This document shows positions 50,525 to 63,480 of a stretch of DNA of 64,000 nucleotides, piece by piece. Under the pieces are notes generated by a model. It saw nothing but the letters and a program-made list of their open reading frames with translations. It was not told the origin of the DNA and ran no database searches. This DNA is from Lophius americanus (taxonomy: Eukaryota; Chordata; Actinopteri; Lophiiformes; Lophiidae): positions 3,079,501 through 3,143,500 of the forward strand of contig JBBDHG010000051.1 of assembly GCA_037951165.1 (NCBI GenBank), written 5' to 3'. A program made the position numbers and the translations under genes. How positions within the stretch are numbered: position 1 is the first letter of the stretch; every line of letters starts with the position of its first letter.

Positions 50525-50774
50525 CCTTCATTTTGAGCTACAAGCCCACTCATTTCCTACCGAAAGGTCCAAACTGGCATTCATGACTTGACACCTCTCG
50601 GGACGCGCAGAGGCGTGGGCTCGGAATTCCCAGGAGTGCCAGTCGCTGCATGATTTTACTGACACTCCAAGTAAGGTTTTTGACCACACCGCTCCCGGTC
50701 AAGAAGCCGCAAGAGTTCTGGCCGGTCTGAGACAGGGAGGTTGCTTGGTGACCGACTACGCCATTGAGTTCCGG
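50517..50774 (+). pseudogene. Ty3/gypsy gag, 3' fragment, block C
   Basis: Same capsid-like fragment as in blocks A and B, further damaged. A TGA at 50589-50591 replaces the TCA codon after LAFMT. A 15-bp in-frame loss near 50619 removed one copy of a GTGGGC direct repeat and the sequence between. The fragment ends at the same EFRK breakpoint. Confidence 0.8.
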
Positions 50775-51023
50775 AAGTCGGGGCATAAGATATAAGAGGG
50801 GAAGAAAGAGAAACTGTAAAACTGTTCAATTATTCAGATGTGTTTATATTCATTTATTGTAAAAAAAATTGTTGAGACAGTTAAAAGGGAAACTCAAGCT
50901 GTTGGTGGTTTTATTGATCTGAAATGAATCACTTTATTTTAAGATGCACAAATTTTCAAATGCTATTAAATTTATTTTCTGTTTTATTTTTAAATGCTGC
51001 CTTAACCTAATGAGAGAAAAACA

Positions 51024-51077
51024 TTATTATTATTATCATTATCATTATTATTATTATTATTGTTATTATGATTATTA
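51024..51077. repeat. ATT-type microsatellite, block C
   Basis: An imperfect (ATT)n tract with ATC and GTT interruptions, intermediate in length between the block A and B tracts. Confidence 0.85.
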
Positions 51078-51203
51078 CACATGTATACTTCAATGTTAAG
51101 TGACAATAAATATATATCAATCACACTAATTCATAATGTTTGACATTATGATGCTCGCACCTTCGCTTGAGGAAATTTTCTCTCACTGGACCTCTTAAAA
51201 TTT

Positions 51204-51219
51204 TAGTTGAATACCCCTG
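51204..51219 (-). repeat. hAT-like terminal inverted repeat, block C
   Basis: Inverse strand begins CAGGGGTATTCAACTA, as in the other blocks. Confidence 0.4.
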
Positions 51220-54200
51220 TTTTAAATGGACTCATGCATTCATCAGAGTGTGTGAAAACAGCTGGTGGATGCACAAAATTCACACCAAGACGATGCTGAG
51301 TTCAGTAACTGCATTCAATCTTTACCAGGAAACATCCGCCACAGCCACAGCTGGATCTTCTACCTCAGTCGCTAAATCAGGGACAGACAGTTAATCCGAG
51401 GTGGGATTTGACCATTAGATGAGTTCTGATCTCACGCTGTGTTTCCAATTAGTAGGTACTCATATGTTCGACCTTCTGTGATAATAATAATGTGTTACGA
51501 TTTGAATGTTAAAGTTCAGTTTCTCCTGTTGAGGCCGTTCTGCATGCGATATGTAGTTCCAATGCTTATATTTTGATAGTTAAGGACGGAACCTCTTTGG
51601 TTGTGACAATAGACAATAATACGTGTGACAATAGATAAAGCAGTTGTTTTCCTCAAATGGCCGAGCCACTGTGTTTATTCCTTAGGTTATTGCAGTTCCA
51701 TTTACAAAGAATAGCTTTGTTTTTAAATGCACTGTCCTAGCGTGTGATTTTTCAAGTTGTTTTAGTACATACGATAGTTTGGGTCAAAATACGATAATTT
51801 TAAAGCGACAGTACGACATTTCGTCATTTCCCATCTGGAAACATTGTCTCCAGCTCAAGCATCAGAGAGGGAGACGCTTTTGGATTGAGTGATATTTTGT
51901 TAACCTTTGTATTACACAAAGGTAATGTCTTGATTGATAATTAATCCGATCTCCATATGTGTGTGAGGGGCTGCCTCAAAATGTGGTACGCCTACCACTG
52001 GTGGTACGCAGGCTCCCTCTTGTGGCACGCGGAGGAATCTCTGAAATTGCTTACTTTTTCAAAATTAAAAAAGATTAATTTAAAAACCTATAATACTATA
52101 GAAAATACTATGATGACTGAAATGAAAATATTGTAGCCATGAGATAAAGTAAATGGGCTTTAGAATACGTTTTTTTTGGTCGGACGTCCATGAGCCTGCG
52201 ACGTAGTTGGGTTGGTGCGCGCGCGCCCAGCCGTTAACTAAACCGTGAGGACAAGAAGTCAGAATGCGGAGGAAGCTAAAATTACGAGTAGTTTAATAAA
52301 AATGCAATCTTAATTAACTAATTAATTAGTTAACATTGCTGCTTTTTGGTCAGGCTTTTATATAGTTATTTTATTTTTTTATTGATGCTTTTATCTGCTT
52401 TTGCTTTGTAGCACTCTGAGATTCGATCCAAATGTAAAGTGCATTATAAATTAAATGTATTATTATTATTAATCTTGGCTTCTAATGGGAACTTTTAGGA
52501 AGAGAAATGTGGATCAGGAGGACAATATTATTTGCAGCGTTGTAGAAACTGCAGTGGAAGACAGTGAACATAGCAGCATCCCTGAATCAACAAGCAGCAA
52601 ACGGCAAAACAGTAAGGAGATATGACTCAGGTTACATCAAATTTGAATTGTGCATTAACAGGGACTTACAGTTGATATTGTTAATGAGCTTTCCTTCTCT
52701 GTCTCCATATGTGTGTGAGGGGCTGCCTCAAAATGTGGTACGCCTACCACTGGTGGTACGCAGGCTCCCTCTTGTGGCACGCGGAGGAATCTCTGAAATT
52801 ATTTACTTTTTCAAAATTAAAAAAGATTAATTTAAAAACCTATAATACTATAGAAAATACTATGATGACTGAAATGAAAATATTGTAGCCATGAGATAAA
52901 GTAAATGGGCTTTAGAATACGTTTTTTTTGGTCGGACGTGCATGAGCCTGCGACGTAGTTGGGTTGGTGCGCGCGTGCCCAGCCGTTAACTAAACCGTGA
53001 GGACAAGAAGTCAGAATGCGGAGGAAGCTAAAATTACGAGTAGTTTAATAAAAATGCAATCTTAATTAACTAATTAATTAATTAACATTGCTGCTTTTTG
53101 GTCAGGCTTTTATATAGTTATTTTATTTTTTTATTGATGCTTTTATCTGCTTTTGCTTTGTAGCACTCTGAGATTCGATCCAAATGTAAAGTGCATTATA
53201 AATTAAATGTATTATTATTATTAATCTTGGCTTCTAATGGGAACTTTTAGGAAGAGAAATGTGGATCAGGAGGACAATATTATTTGCAGCGTTGTAGAAA
53301 CTGCAGTGGAAGACAGTGAACATAGCAGCATCCCTGAATCAACAAGCAGCAAACGGCAAAACAGTAAGGAGATATGACTCAGGTTACATCAAATTTGAAT
53401 TGTGCATTAACAGGGACTTACAGTTGATATTGTTAATGAGCTTTCCTTCTCTGTCTCCATATGTGTGTGAGGGGCTGCCTCAAAATGTGGTACGCCTACC
53501 ACTGGTGGTACGCAGGCTCCCTCTTGTGGCACGCGGAGGAATCTCTGAAATTATTTACTTTTTCAAAATTAAAAAAGATTAATTTAAAAACCTATAATAC
53601 TATAGAAAATACTATGATGACTGAAATGAAAATATTGTAGCCATGAGATAAAGTAAATGGGCTTTAGAATACGTTTTTTTTGGTCGGACGTCCATGAGCC
53701 TGCGACGTAGTTGGGTTGGTGCGCGCGCGCCCAGCCGTTAACTAAACCGTGAGGACAAGAAGTCAGAATGCGGAGGAAGCTAAAATTACGAGTAGTTTAA
53801 TAAAAATGCAATCTTAATTAACTAATTAATTAATTAACATTGCTGCTTTTTGGTCAGGCTTTTATATAGTTATTTTATTTTTTTATTGATGCTTTTATCT
53901 GCTTTTGCTTTGTAGCACTCTGAGATTCGATCCAAATGTAAAGTGCATTATAAATTAAATGTATTATTATTATTAATCTTGGCTTCTAATGGGAACTTTT
54001 AGGAAGAGAAATGTGGATCAGGAGGAGAATATTATTTGCAGCGTTGTAGAAACTGCAGTGGAAGACAGTGAACATAGCAGCATCCCTGAATCAACAAGCA
54101 GCAAACGGCAAAACAGTAAGGAGATATGACTCAGGTTACATCAAATTTGAATTGTGCATTAACAGGGACTTACAGTTGATATTGTTAATGAGCTTTCCTG

Positions 54201-57200
54201 CTCTGTCTCCATATGTGTGTGAGGGGCTGCCTCAAAATGTGGTACGCCTACCACTGGTGGTACGCAGGCTCCCTCTTGTGGCACGCGGAGGAATCTCTGA
54301 AATTGCTTACTTTTTCAAAATTAAAAAAGATTAATTTAAAAACCTATAATACTATAGAAAATACTATGATGACTGAAATGAAAATATTGTAGCCATGAGA
54401 TAAAGTAAATGGGCTTTAGAATACGTTTTTTTTGGTCGGACGTCCATGAGCCTGCGGCGTAGTTGGGTTGGTGCGCGCGCGCCCAGCCGTTAACTAAACC
54501 GTGAGGACAAGAAGTCAGAATGCGGAGGAAGCTAAAATTACGAGTAGTTTAATAAAAATGCAATCTTAATTAACTAATTAATTAATTAACATTGCTGCTT
54601 TTTGGTCAGGCTTTTATATAGTTATTTTATTTTTTTATTGATGCTTTTATCTGCTTTTGCTTTGTAGCACTCTGAGATTCGATCCAAATGTAAAGTGCAT
54701 TATAAATTAAATGTATTATTATTATTAATCTTGGCTTCTAATGGGAACTTTTAGGAAGAGAAATGTGGATCAGGAGGAGAATATTATTTGCAGCGTTGTA
54801 GAAACTGCAGTGGAAGACAGTGAACATAGCAGCATCCCTGAATCAACAAGCAGCAAACGGCAAAACAGTAAGGAGATATGACTCAGGTTACATCAAATTT
54901 GAATTGTGCATTAACAGGGACTTACAGTTGATATTGTTAATGAGCTTTCCTGCTCTGTCTCCATATGTGTGTGAGGGGCTGCCTCAAAATGTGGTACGCC
55001 TACCACTGGTGGTACGCAGGCTCCCTCTTGTGGCACGCGGAGGAATCTCTGAAATTGCTTACTTTTTCAAAATTAAAAAAGATTAATTTAAAAACCTATA
55101 ATACTATAGAAAATACTATGATGACTGAAATGAAAATATTGTAGCCATGAGATAAAGTAAATGGGCTTTAGAATACGTTTTTTTTGGTCGGACGTCCATG
55201 AGCCTGCGGCGTAGTTGGGTTGGTGCGCGCGCGCCCAGCCGTTAAAAACTAAACCGTGAGGACAAGAAGTCAGAATGCGGAGGAAGCTAAAATTACGAGT
55301 AGTTTAATAAAAATGCAATCTTAATTAACTAATTAATTAATTAACATTGCTGCTTTTTGGTATCCAACTTTTATATAGTTATTATTTTATTTTTTTATTG
55401 ATGCTTTTATCTGCTTTTGCTTTGTAGCACTCTGAGATTCGATCCAAATGTAAAGTGCATTATAAATTAAATGTATTATTATTATTAATCTTGGCTTCTA
55501 ATGGGAACTTTTAGGAAGAGAAATGTGGATCAGGAGGAGAATATTATTTGCAGCGTTGTAGAAACTGCAGTGGAAGACAGTGAACATAGCAGCATCCCTG
55601 AATCAACAAGCAGCAAACGGCAAAACAGTAAGGAGATGTAACTCAGGTTACATCAAATTTGAATTGTGCATTAACAGGGACTTACAGTTGATATTGTTAA
55701 TGAGCTTTCCTGCTCTGTCTCCATATGTGTGTGAGGGGCTGCCTCAAAATGTGGTACGCCTACCACTGGTGGTACGCAGGCTCCCTCTTGTGGCACGCGG
55801 AGGAATCTCTGAAATTGCTTACTTTTTCAAAATTAAAAAAGATTAATTTAAAAACCTATAATACTATAGAAAATACTATGATGACTGAAATGAAAATATT
55901 GTAGCCATGAGATAAAGTAAATGGGCTTTAGAATAAGTTTTTTTTGGTCGGACGTCCATGAGCCTGCGACGTAGTTGGGTCGGTGCGCGCGCGCCCAGCC
56001 GTTAAAAACTAAACCGTGAGGACAAGAAGTCAGAATGCGGAGGAAGCTAAAATTACGAGTAGCTTAATAAAAATGCAATCTTAATTAACTAATTAATTAA
56101 TTAACATTGCTGCTTTTTTGTCAGGCTTTTATATAGTTATTTTATTTTTTTATTGATGCTTTTATCTGCTTTTGCTTTGTAGCACTCTGAGATTCGATCC
56201 AAATGTAAAGTGCATTATAAATTAAATGTATTATTATTATTAATCTTGGCTTCTAATGGGAACTTTTAGGAAGAGAAATGTGGATCAGGAGGAGAATATT
56301 ATTTGCAGCGTTGTAGAAACTGCAGTGGAAGACAGTGAACATAGCAGCATCCCTGAATCAACAAGCAGCAAACGGCAAAACAGTAAGGAGATATGACTCA
56401 GGTTACATCAAATTTGAATTGTGCATTAACAGGGACTTACAGTTGATATTGTTAATGAGCTTTCCTGCTCTGTCTCCATATGTGTGTGAGGGGCTGCCTC
56501 AAAATGTGGTACGCCTACCACTGGTGGTACGCAGGCTCCCTCTTGTGGCACGCGGAGGAATCTCTGAAATTGCTTACTTTTTCAAAATTAAAAAAGATTA
56601 ATTTAAAAACCTATAATACTATAGAAAATACTATGATGACTGAAATGAAAATATTGTAGCCATGAGATAAAGTAAATGGGCTTTAGAATACGTTTTTTTT
56701 GGTCGGACGTCCATGAGCCTGCGGCGTAGTTGGGTTGGTGCGCGCGCGCCCAGCCGTTAAAAACTAAACCGTGAGGACAAGAAGTCAGAATGCGGAGGAA
56801 GCTAAAATTACGAGTAGTTTAATAAAAATGCAATCTTAATTAACTAATTAATTAATTAACATTGCTGCTTTTTGGTCAGGCTTTTATATAGTTATTTTAT
56901 TTTTTTATTGATGCTTTTATCTGCTTTTGCTTTGTAGCACTCTGAGATTCGATCCAAATGTAAAGTGCATTATAAATTAAATGTATTATTATTATTAATC
57001 TTGGCTTCTAATGGGAACTTTTAGGAAGAGAAATGTGGATCAGGAGGAGAATATTATTTGCAGCGTTGTAGAAACTGCAGTGGAAGACAGTGAACATAGC
57101 AGCATCCCTGAATCAACAAGCAGCAAACGGCAAAACAGTAAGGAGATGTAACTCAGGTTACATCAAATTTGAATTGTGCATTAACAGGGACTTACAGTTG

Positions 57201-60200
57201 ATATTGTTAATGAGCTTTCCTGCTCTGTCTCCATATGTGTGTGAGGGGCTGCCTCAAAATGTGGTACGCCTACCACTGGTGGTACGCAGGCTCCCTCTTG
57301 TGGCACGCGGAGGAATCTCTGAAATTGCTTACTTTTTCAAAATTAAAAAAGATTAATTTAAAAACCTATAATACTATAGAAAATACTATGATGACTGAAA
57401 TGAAAATATTGTAGCCATGAGATAAAGTAAATGGGCTTTAGAATAAGTTTTTTTTGGTCGGACGTCCATGAGCCTGCGACGTAGTTGGGTCGGTGCGCGC
57501 GCGCCCAGCCGTTAAAAACTAAACCGTGAGGACAAGAAGTCAGAATGCGGAGGAAGCTAAAATTACGAGTAGCTTAATAAAAATGCAATCTTAATTAACT
57601 AATTAATTAATTAACATTGCTGCTTTTTTGTCAGGCTTTTATATAGTTATTTTATTTTTTTATTGATGCTTTTATCTGCTTTTGCTTTGTAGCACTCTGA
57701 GATTCGATCCAAATGTAAAGTGCATTATAAATTAAATGTATTATTATTATTAATCTTGGCTTCTAATGGGAACTTTTAGGAAGAGAAATGTGGATCAGGA
57801 GGAGAATATTATTTGCAGCGTTGTAGAAACTGCAGTGGAAGACAGTGAACATAGCAGCATCCCTGAATCAACAAGCAGCAAACGGCAAAACAGTAAGGAG
57901 ATATGACTCAGGTTACATCAAATTTGAATTGTGCATTAACAGGGACTTACAGTTGATATTGTTAATGAGCTTTCCTGCTCTGTCTCCATATGTGTGTGAG
58001 GGGCTGCCTCAAAATGTGGTACGCCTACCACTGGTGGTACGCAGGCTCCCTCTTGTGGCACGCGGAGGAATCTCTGAAATTGCTTACTTTTTCAAAATTA
58101 AAAAAGATTAATTTAAAAACCTATAATACTATAGAAAATACTATGATGACTGAAATGAAAATATTGTAGCCATGAGATAAAGTAAATGGGCTTTAGAATA
58201 CGTTTTTTTTGGTCGGACGTCCATGAGCCTGCGGCGTAGTTGGGTTGGTGCGCGCGCGCCCAGCCGTTAAAAACTAAACCGTGAGGACAAGAAGTCAGAA
58301 TGCGGAGGAAGCTAAAATTACGAGTAGTTTAATAAAAATGCAATCTTAATTAACTAATTAATTAATTAACATTGCTGCTTTTTGGTCAGGCTTTTATATA
58401 GTTATTTTATTTTTTTATTGATGCTTTTATCTGCTTTTGCTTTGTAGCACTCTGAGATTCGATCCAAATGTAAAGTGCATTATAAATTAAATGTATTATT
58501 ATTATTAATCTTGGCTTCTAATGGGAACTTTTAGGAAGAGAAATGTGGATCAGGAGGAGAATATTATTTGCAGCGTTGTAGAAACTGCAGTGGAAGACAG
58601 TGAACATAGCAGCATCCCTGAATCAACAAGCAGCAAACGGCAAAACAGTAAGGAGATGTAACTCAGGTTACATCAAATTTGAATTGTGCATTAACAGGGA
58701 CTTACAGTTGATATTGTTAATGAGCTTTCCTGCTCTGTCTCCATATGTGTGTGAGGGGCTGCCTCAAAATGTGGTACGCCTACCACTGGTGGTACGCAGG
58801 CTCCCTCTTGTGGCACGCGGAGGAATCTCTGAAATTGCTTACTTTTTCAAAATTAAAAAAGATTAATTTAAAAACCTATAATACTATAGAAAATACTATG
58901 ATGACTGAAATGAAAATATTGTAGCCATGAGATAAAGTAAATGGGCTTTAGAATAAGTTTTTTTTGGTCGGACGTCCATGAGCCTGCGACGTAGTTGGGT
59001 TGGTGCGCGCGCGCCCAGCCGTTAAAAACTAAACCGTGAGGACAAGAAGTCAGAATGCGGAGGAAGCTAAAATTACGAGTAGTTTAATAAAAATGCAATC
59101 TTAATTAACTAATTAATTAATTAACATTGCTGCTTTTTGGTATCCAACTTTTATATAGTTATTATTTTATTTTTTTATTGATGCTTTTATCTGCTTTTGC
59201 TTTGTAGCACTCTGAGATTCGATCCAAATGTAAAGTGCATTATAAATTAAATGTATTATTATTATTAATCTTGGCTTCTAATGGGAACTTTTAGGAAGAG
59301 AAATGTGGATCAGGAGGACAATATTATTTGCAGCGTTGTAGAAACTGCAGTGGAAGACAGTGAACATAGCAGCATCCCTGAATCAACAAGCAGCAAACGG
59401 CAAAACAGTAAGGAGATGTAACTCAGGTTACATCAAATTTGAATTGTGCATTAACAGGGACTTACAGTTGATATTGTTAATGAGCTTTCCTGCTCTGTCT
59501 CCATATGTGTGTGAGGGGCTGCCTCAAAATGTGGTACGCCTACCACTGGTGGTACGCAGGCTCCCTCTTGTGGCACGCGGAGGAATCTCTGAAATTGCTT
59601 ACTTTTTCAAAATTAAAAAAGATTAATTTAAAAACCTATAATACTATAGAAAATACTATGATGACTGAAATGAAAATATTGTAGCCATGAGATAAAGTAA
59701 ATGGGCTTTAGAATAAGTTTTTTTTGGTCGGACGTCCATGAGCCTGCGACGTAGTTGGGTTGGTGCGCGCGCGCCCAGCCGTTAAAAACTAAACCGTGAG
59801 GACAAGAAGTCAGAATGCGGAGGAAGCTAAAATTACGAGTAGTTTAATAAAAATGCAATCTTAATTAACTAATTAATTAATTAACATTGCTGCTTTTTGG
59901 TATCCAACTTTTATATAGTTATTATTTTATTTTTTTATTGATGCTTTTATCTGCTTTTGCTTTGTAGCACTCTGAGATTCGATCCAAATGTAAAGTGCAT
60001 TATAAATTAAATGTATTATTATTATTAATCTTGGCTTCTAATGGGAACTTTTAGGAAGAGAAATGTGGATCAGGAGGACAATATTATTTGCAGCGTTGTA
60101 GAAACTGCAGTGGAAGACAGTGAACATAGCAGCATCCCTGAATCAACAAGCAGCAAACGGCAAAACAGTAAGGAGATATGACTCAGGTTACATCAAATTT

Positions 60201-62390
60201 GAATTGTGCATTAACAGGGACTTACAGTTGATATTGTTAATGAGCTTTCCTGCTCTGTCTCCATATGTGTGTGAGGGGCTGCCTCAAAATGTGGTACGCC
60301 TACCACTGGTGGTACGCAGGCTCCCTCTTGTGGCACGCGGAGGAATCTCTGAAATTGCTTACTTTTTCAAAATTAAAAAAGATTAATTTAAAAACCTATA
60401 ATACTATAGAAAATACTATGATGACTGAAATGAAAATATTGTAGCCATGAGATAAAGTAAATGGGCTTTAGAATAAGTTTTTTTTGGTCGGACGTCCATG
60501 AGCCTGCGACGTAGTTGGGTTGGTGCGCGCGCGCCCAGCCGTTAAAAACTAAACCGTGAGGACAAGAAGTCAGAATGCGGAGGAAGCTAAAATTACGAGT
60601 AGTTTAATAAAAATGCAATCTTAATTAACTAATTAATTAATTAACATTGCTGCTTTTTGGTATCCAACTTTTATATAGTTATTATTTTATTTTTTTATTG
60701 ATGCTTTTATCTGCTTTTGCTTTGTAGCACTCTGAGATTCGATCCAAATGTAAAGTGCATTATAAATTAAATGTATTATTATTATTAATCTTGGCTTCTA
60801 ATGGGAACTTTTAGGAAGAGAAATGTGGATCAGGAGGAGAATATTATTTGCAGCGTTGTAGAAACTGCAGTGGAAGACAGTGAACATAGCAGCATCCCTG
60901 AATCAACAAGCAGCAAACGGCAAAACAGTAAGGAGATGTAACTCAGGTTACATAAAATTTGAATTGTGCATTAACAGGGACTTACAGTTGATATTGTTAA
61001 TGAGCTTTCCTGCTCTGTCTCCATATGTGTGTGAGGGGCTGCCTCAAAATGTGGTACGCCTACCACTGGTGGTACGCAGGCTCCCTCTTGTGGCAAGCGG
61101 AGGAATCTCTGAAATTGCTTACTTTTTCAAAATTAAAAAAGATTAATTTAAAAACCTATAATACTATAGAAAATACTATGATGACTGAAATGAAAATATT
61201 GTAGCCATGAGATAAAGTAAATGGGCTTTAGAATAAGTTTTTTTTGGTCGGACGTCCATGAGCCTGCGACGTAGTTGGGTCGGTGCGCGCGCGCCCAGCC
61301 GTTAAAAACTAAACCGTGAGGACAAGAAGTCAGAATGCGGAGGAAGCTAAAATTACGAGTAGTTTAATAAAAATGCAATCTTAATTAACTAATTAATTAA
61401 TTAACATTGCTGCTTTTTGGTCAGGCTTTTATATAGTTATTTTATTTTTTTATTGATGCTTTTATCTGCTTTTGCTTTGTAGCACTCTGAGATTCGATCC
61501 AAATGTAAAGTGCATTATAAATTAAATGTATTATTATTATTAATCTTGGCTTCTAATGGGAACTTTTAGGAAGAGAAATGTGGATCAGGAGGAGAATATT
61601 ATTTGCAGCGTTGTAGAAACTGCAGTGGAAGACAGTGAACATAGCAGCATCCCTGAATCAACAAGCAGCAAACGGCAAAACAGTAAGGAGATATGACTCA
61701 GGTTACATCAAATTTGAATTGTGCATTAACAGGGACTTACAGTTGATATTGTTAATGAGCTTTCCTGCTCTGTCTCCATATGTGTGTGAGGGGCTGCCTC
61801 AAAATGTGGTACGCCTACCACTGGTGGTACGCAGGCTCCCTCTTGTGGCACGCGGAGGAATCTCTGAAATTGCTTACTTTTTCAAAATTAAAAAAGATTA
61901 ATTTAAAAACCTATAATACTATAGAAAATACTATGATGACTGAAATGAAAATATTGTAGCCATGAGATAAAGTAAATGGGCTTTAGAATAAGTTTTTTTT
62001 GGTCGGACGTCCATGAGCCTGCGACGTAGTTGGGTTGGTGCGCGCGCGCCCAGCCGTTAAAAACTAAACCGTGAGGACAAGAAGTCAGAATGCGGAGGAA
62101 GCTAAAATTACGAGTAGTTTAATAAAAATGCAATCTTAATTAACTAATTAATTAATTAACATTGCTGCTTTTTGGTATCCAACTTTTATATAGTTATTAT
62201 TTTATTTTTTTATTGATGCTTTTATCTGCTTTTGCTTTGTAGCACTCTGAGATTCGATCCAAATGTAAAGTGCATTATAAATTAAATGTATTATTATTAT
62301 TAATCTTGGCTTCTAATGGGAACTTTTAGGAAGAGAAATGTGGATCAGGAGGAGAATATTATTTGCAGCGTTGTAGAAACTGCAGTGGAA

Positions 62391-62411
62391 GATAGATAGA
62401 TAGATAGATAG
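62391..62411. repeat. GATA microsatellite tail of the LINE
   Basis: Five GATA repeats at the 3' end of the minus-strand LINE (TATC repeats in its own sense). The first GA overlaps the host GGAAGA, so the exact junction is ambiguous by two bases. Confidence 0.85.
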
Positions 62412-63480
62412 TCTTTATTAGTCCCACAATGGGGAAATTGCAATATTACAGCAGCAGAGCATGTTACAGAGTAAGAATGACACAGAGTAAGAATAACATC
62501 GTGTTATGTGCAATTAAAATAAATTAAAATAAATTAAATTAAAATTAAACGTTATGTGCAATTAAAATAAATTAAAAGGTAGATGTGTGTGTAAGTGTGT
62601 GTGTAGTTGTGTAGGTGTGTGTGTTGCTAACAGTGCTGGTTGTGGAGTCTGACTGCTGCAGGAAGGAACGATCGGCGATATCGCTCCTTCACACACTTGG
62701 GGTGAAGGAGTCTGTCGCTGAAGGAGCTCTCCAGTGCAGAGATGGTTTCCTGCATGGGGTGGGAGACGTTGTCCCGGAGAGATGACAGCTTGGCCATCAT
62801 TCTCCGGTCTCCCACCTCCTGCACCGAGTCAAGAGGACATCCCAGGACCGAACTGGCCTTCCTGATCAGTTTGTCCAGTTTCCTCCTGTCAGCAGCTGAG
62901 ATGCTGCTGCCCCAGCAGACCACTCCATCAAAGATGGCCGAGGCGACTGCAGAGTCAAAGAAGGTCTTCAGGAGCGCCCCCTGCACTCCAAAAGACCTCA
63001 GTCTCCTCAGCAGATACAGTCGGCTCTGACCCCTTTTAAAGAGTGCCGTTGAGTTGTGGGTCCAGTCCAGTTTGTTGTTCAGGTGAACACCAAGGTACTT
63101 GTAGGACGTGACCATCTCAACGTCCATTCCCTGGATGTTCACCGGTGTGTGGGGGGGTGTTTGCCTTCGGAAGTCAACCACCAGTTCCTTGGTTTTACCC
63201 GCGTTGATCTGGAGGTGGTTCCACTGGCACCAGTGCGTGAAGTCCTGCGTCAGTCCTCTGTACTCCTTGTCGTCCCCGTCTGTGATGAGACCGACGATTG
63301 CAGAGTCATCAGAGAACTTCTGCAGGTGACATGTGGGTGTGTTGTAGGAGAAGTCTGCAGTGTAGAGGGTGAAGAGGAACGGAGCCAGGACCGTTCCCTG
63401 TGGGGCCCCCGTACTGCAGACAACCACGTCCGACACACAGTCCCGAGTCCTCACATACTGGGGACTGTTGGTCAGGTAAA
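62393..63480 (-). mobile_element. 5'-truncated non-LTR retrotransposon (CR1/L2/Rex1 group)
   Basis: A 1088-bp insertion in a satellite unit. In its own sense it has the C-terminal part of reverse transcriptase, a 3' UTR with GT-rich and AATTAAAATAA-duplicated stretches (62500-62625), an AATTTCCCCATTGTGGGAC...AATAAAGAC end, and a TATC microsatellite tail. This is the architecture of fish CR1/L2-type LINEs, which end in short tandem repeats instead of poly(A). The host sequence GGAAGA / CAGTGAAC is continuous across the insertion, with no target-site duplication of detectable length. 5' truncation is typical of incomplete target-primed reverse transcription. Confidence 0.85.
62627..63480 (-). 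pseudogene. LINE reverse transcriptase, C-terminal fragment (CR1/L2/Rex1 group)
   Basis: An uninterrupted frame of about 284 codons ends at TAG 62627-62629. It begins partway through the polymerase at VYLTNSPQYVRTRD. Key motifs are GAPQGTVLAPFLF (palm/finger block) and FSDDSAIVG, a variant of the catalytic F/Y-x-DD motif with Ser in place of the usual Ala. INAGKTKELVVDF, YKYLGVHL (thumb-side) and the basic LINE C-terminus (KERYRRSFLPAAVRL) follow. The endonuclease domain and first half of the polymerase are missing. The apparent Met at 63488-63490 comes from satellite sequence, so it is not a real start. The fragment is recent enough to stay open but cannot be autonomous. Confidence 0.85.

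Larger units (their letters stand above)
50775..51950. other. Unidentified spacer of block C, 3'-truncated
   Basis: Counterpart of 2253-3599 and 8750-10088, with the ATT microsatellite (51024-51077) and the inverted CAGGGGTATTCAA end at 51219. It stops at TTAATCCGAT (51950) and joins directly into a satellite unit at CTCCATATG. The last ~170 bp of spacer, the Tc1-like remnant, the hAT-like terminus and most of a first unit are missing. No coding content recognised. Confidence 0.7.
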
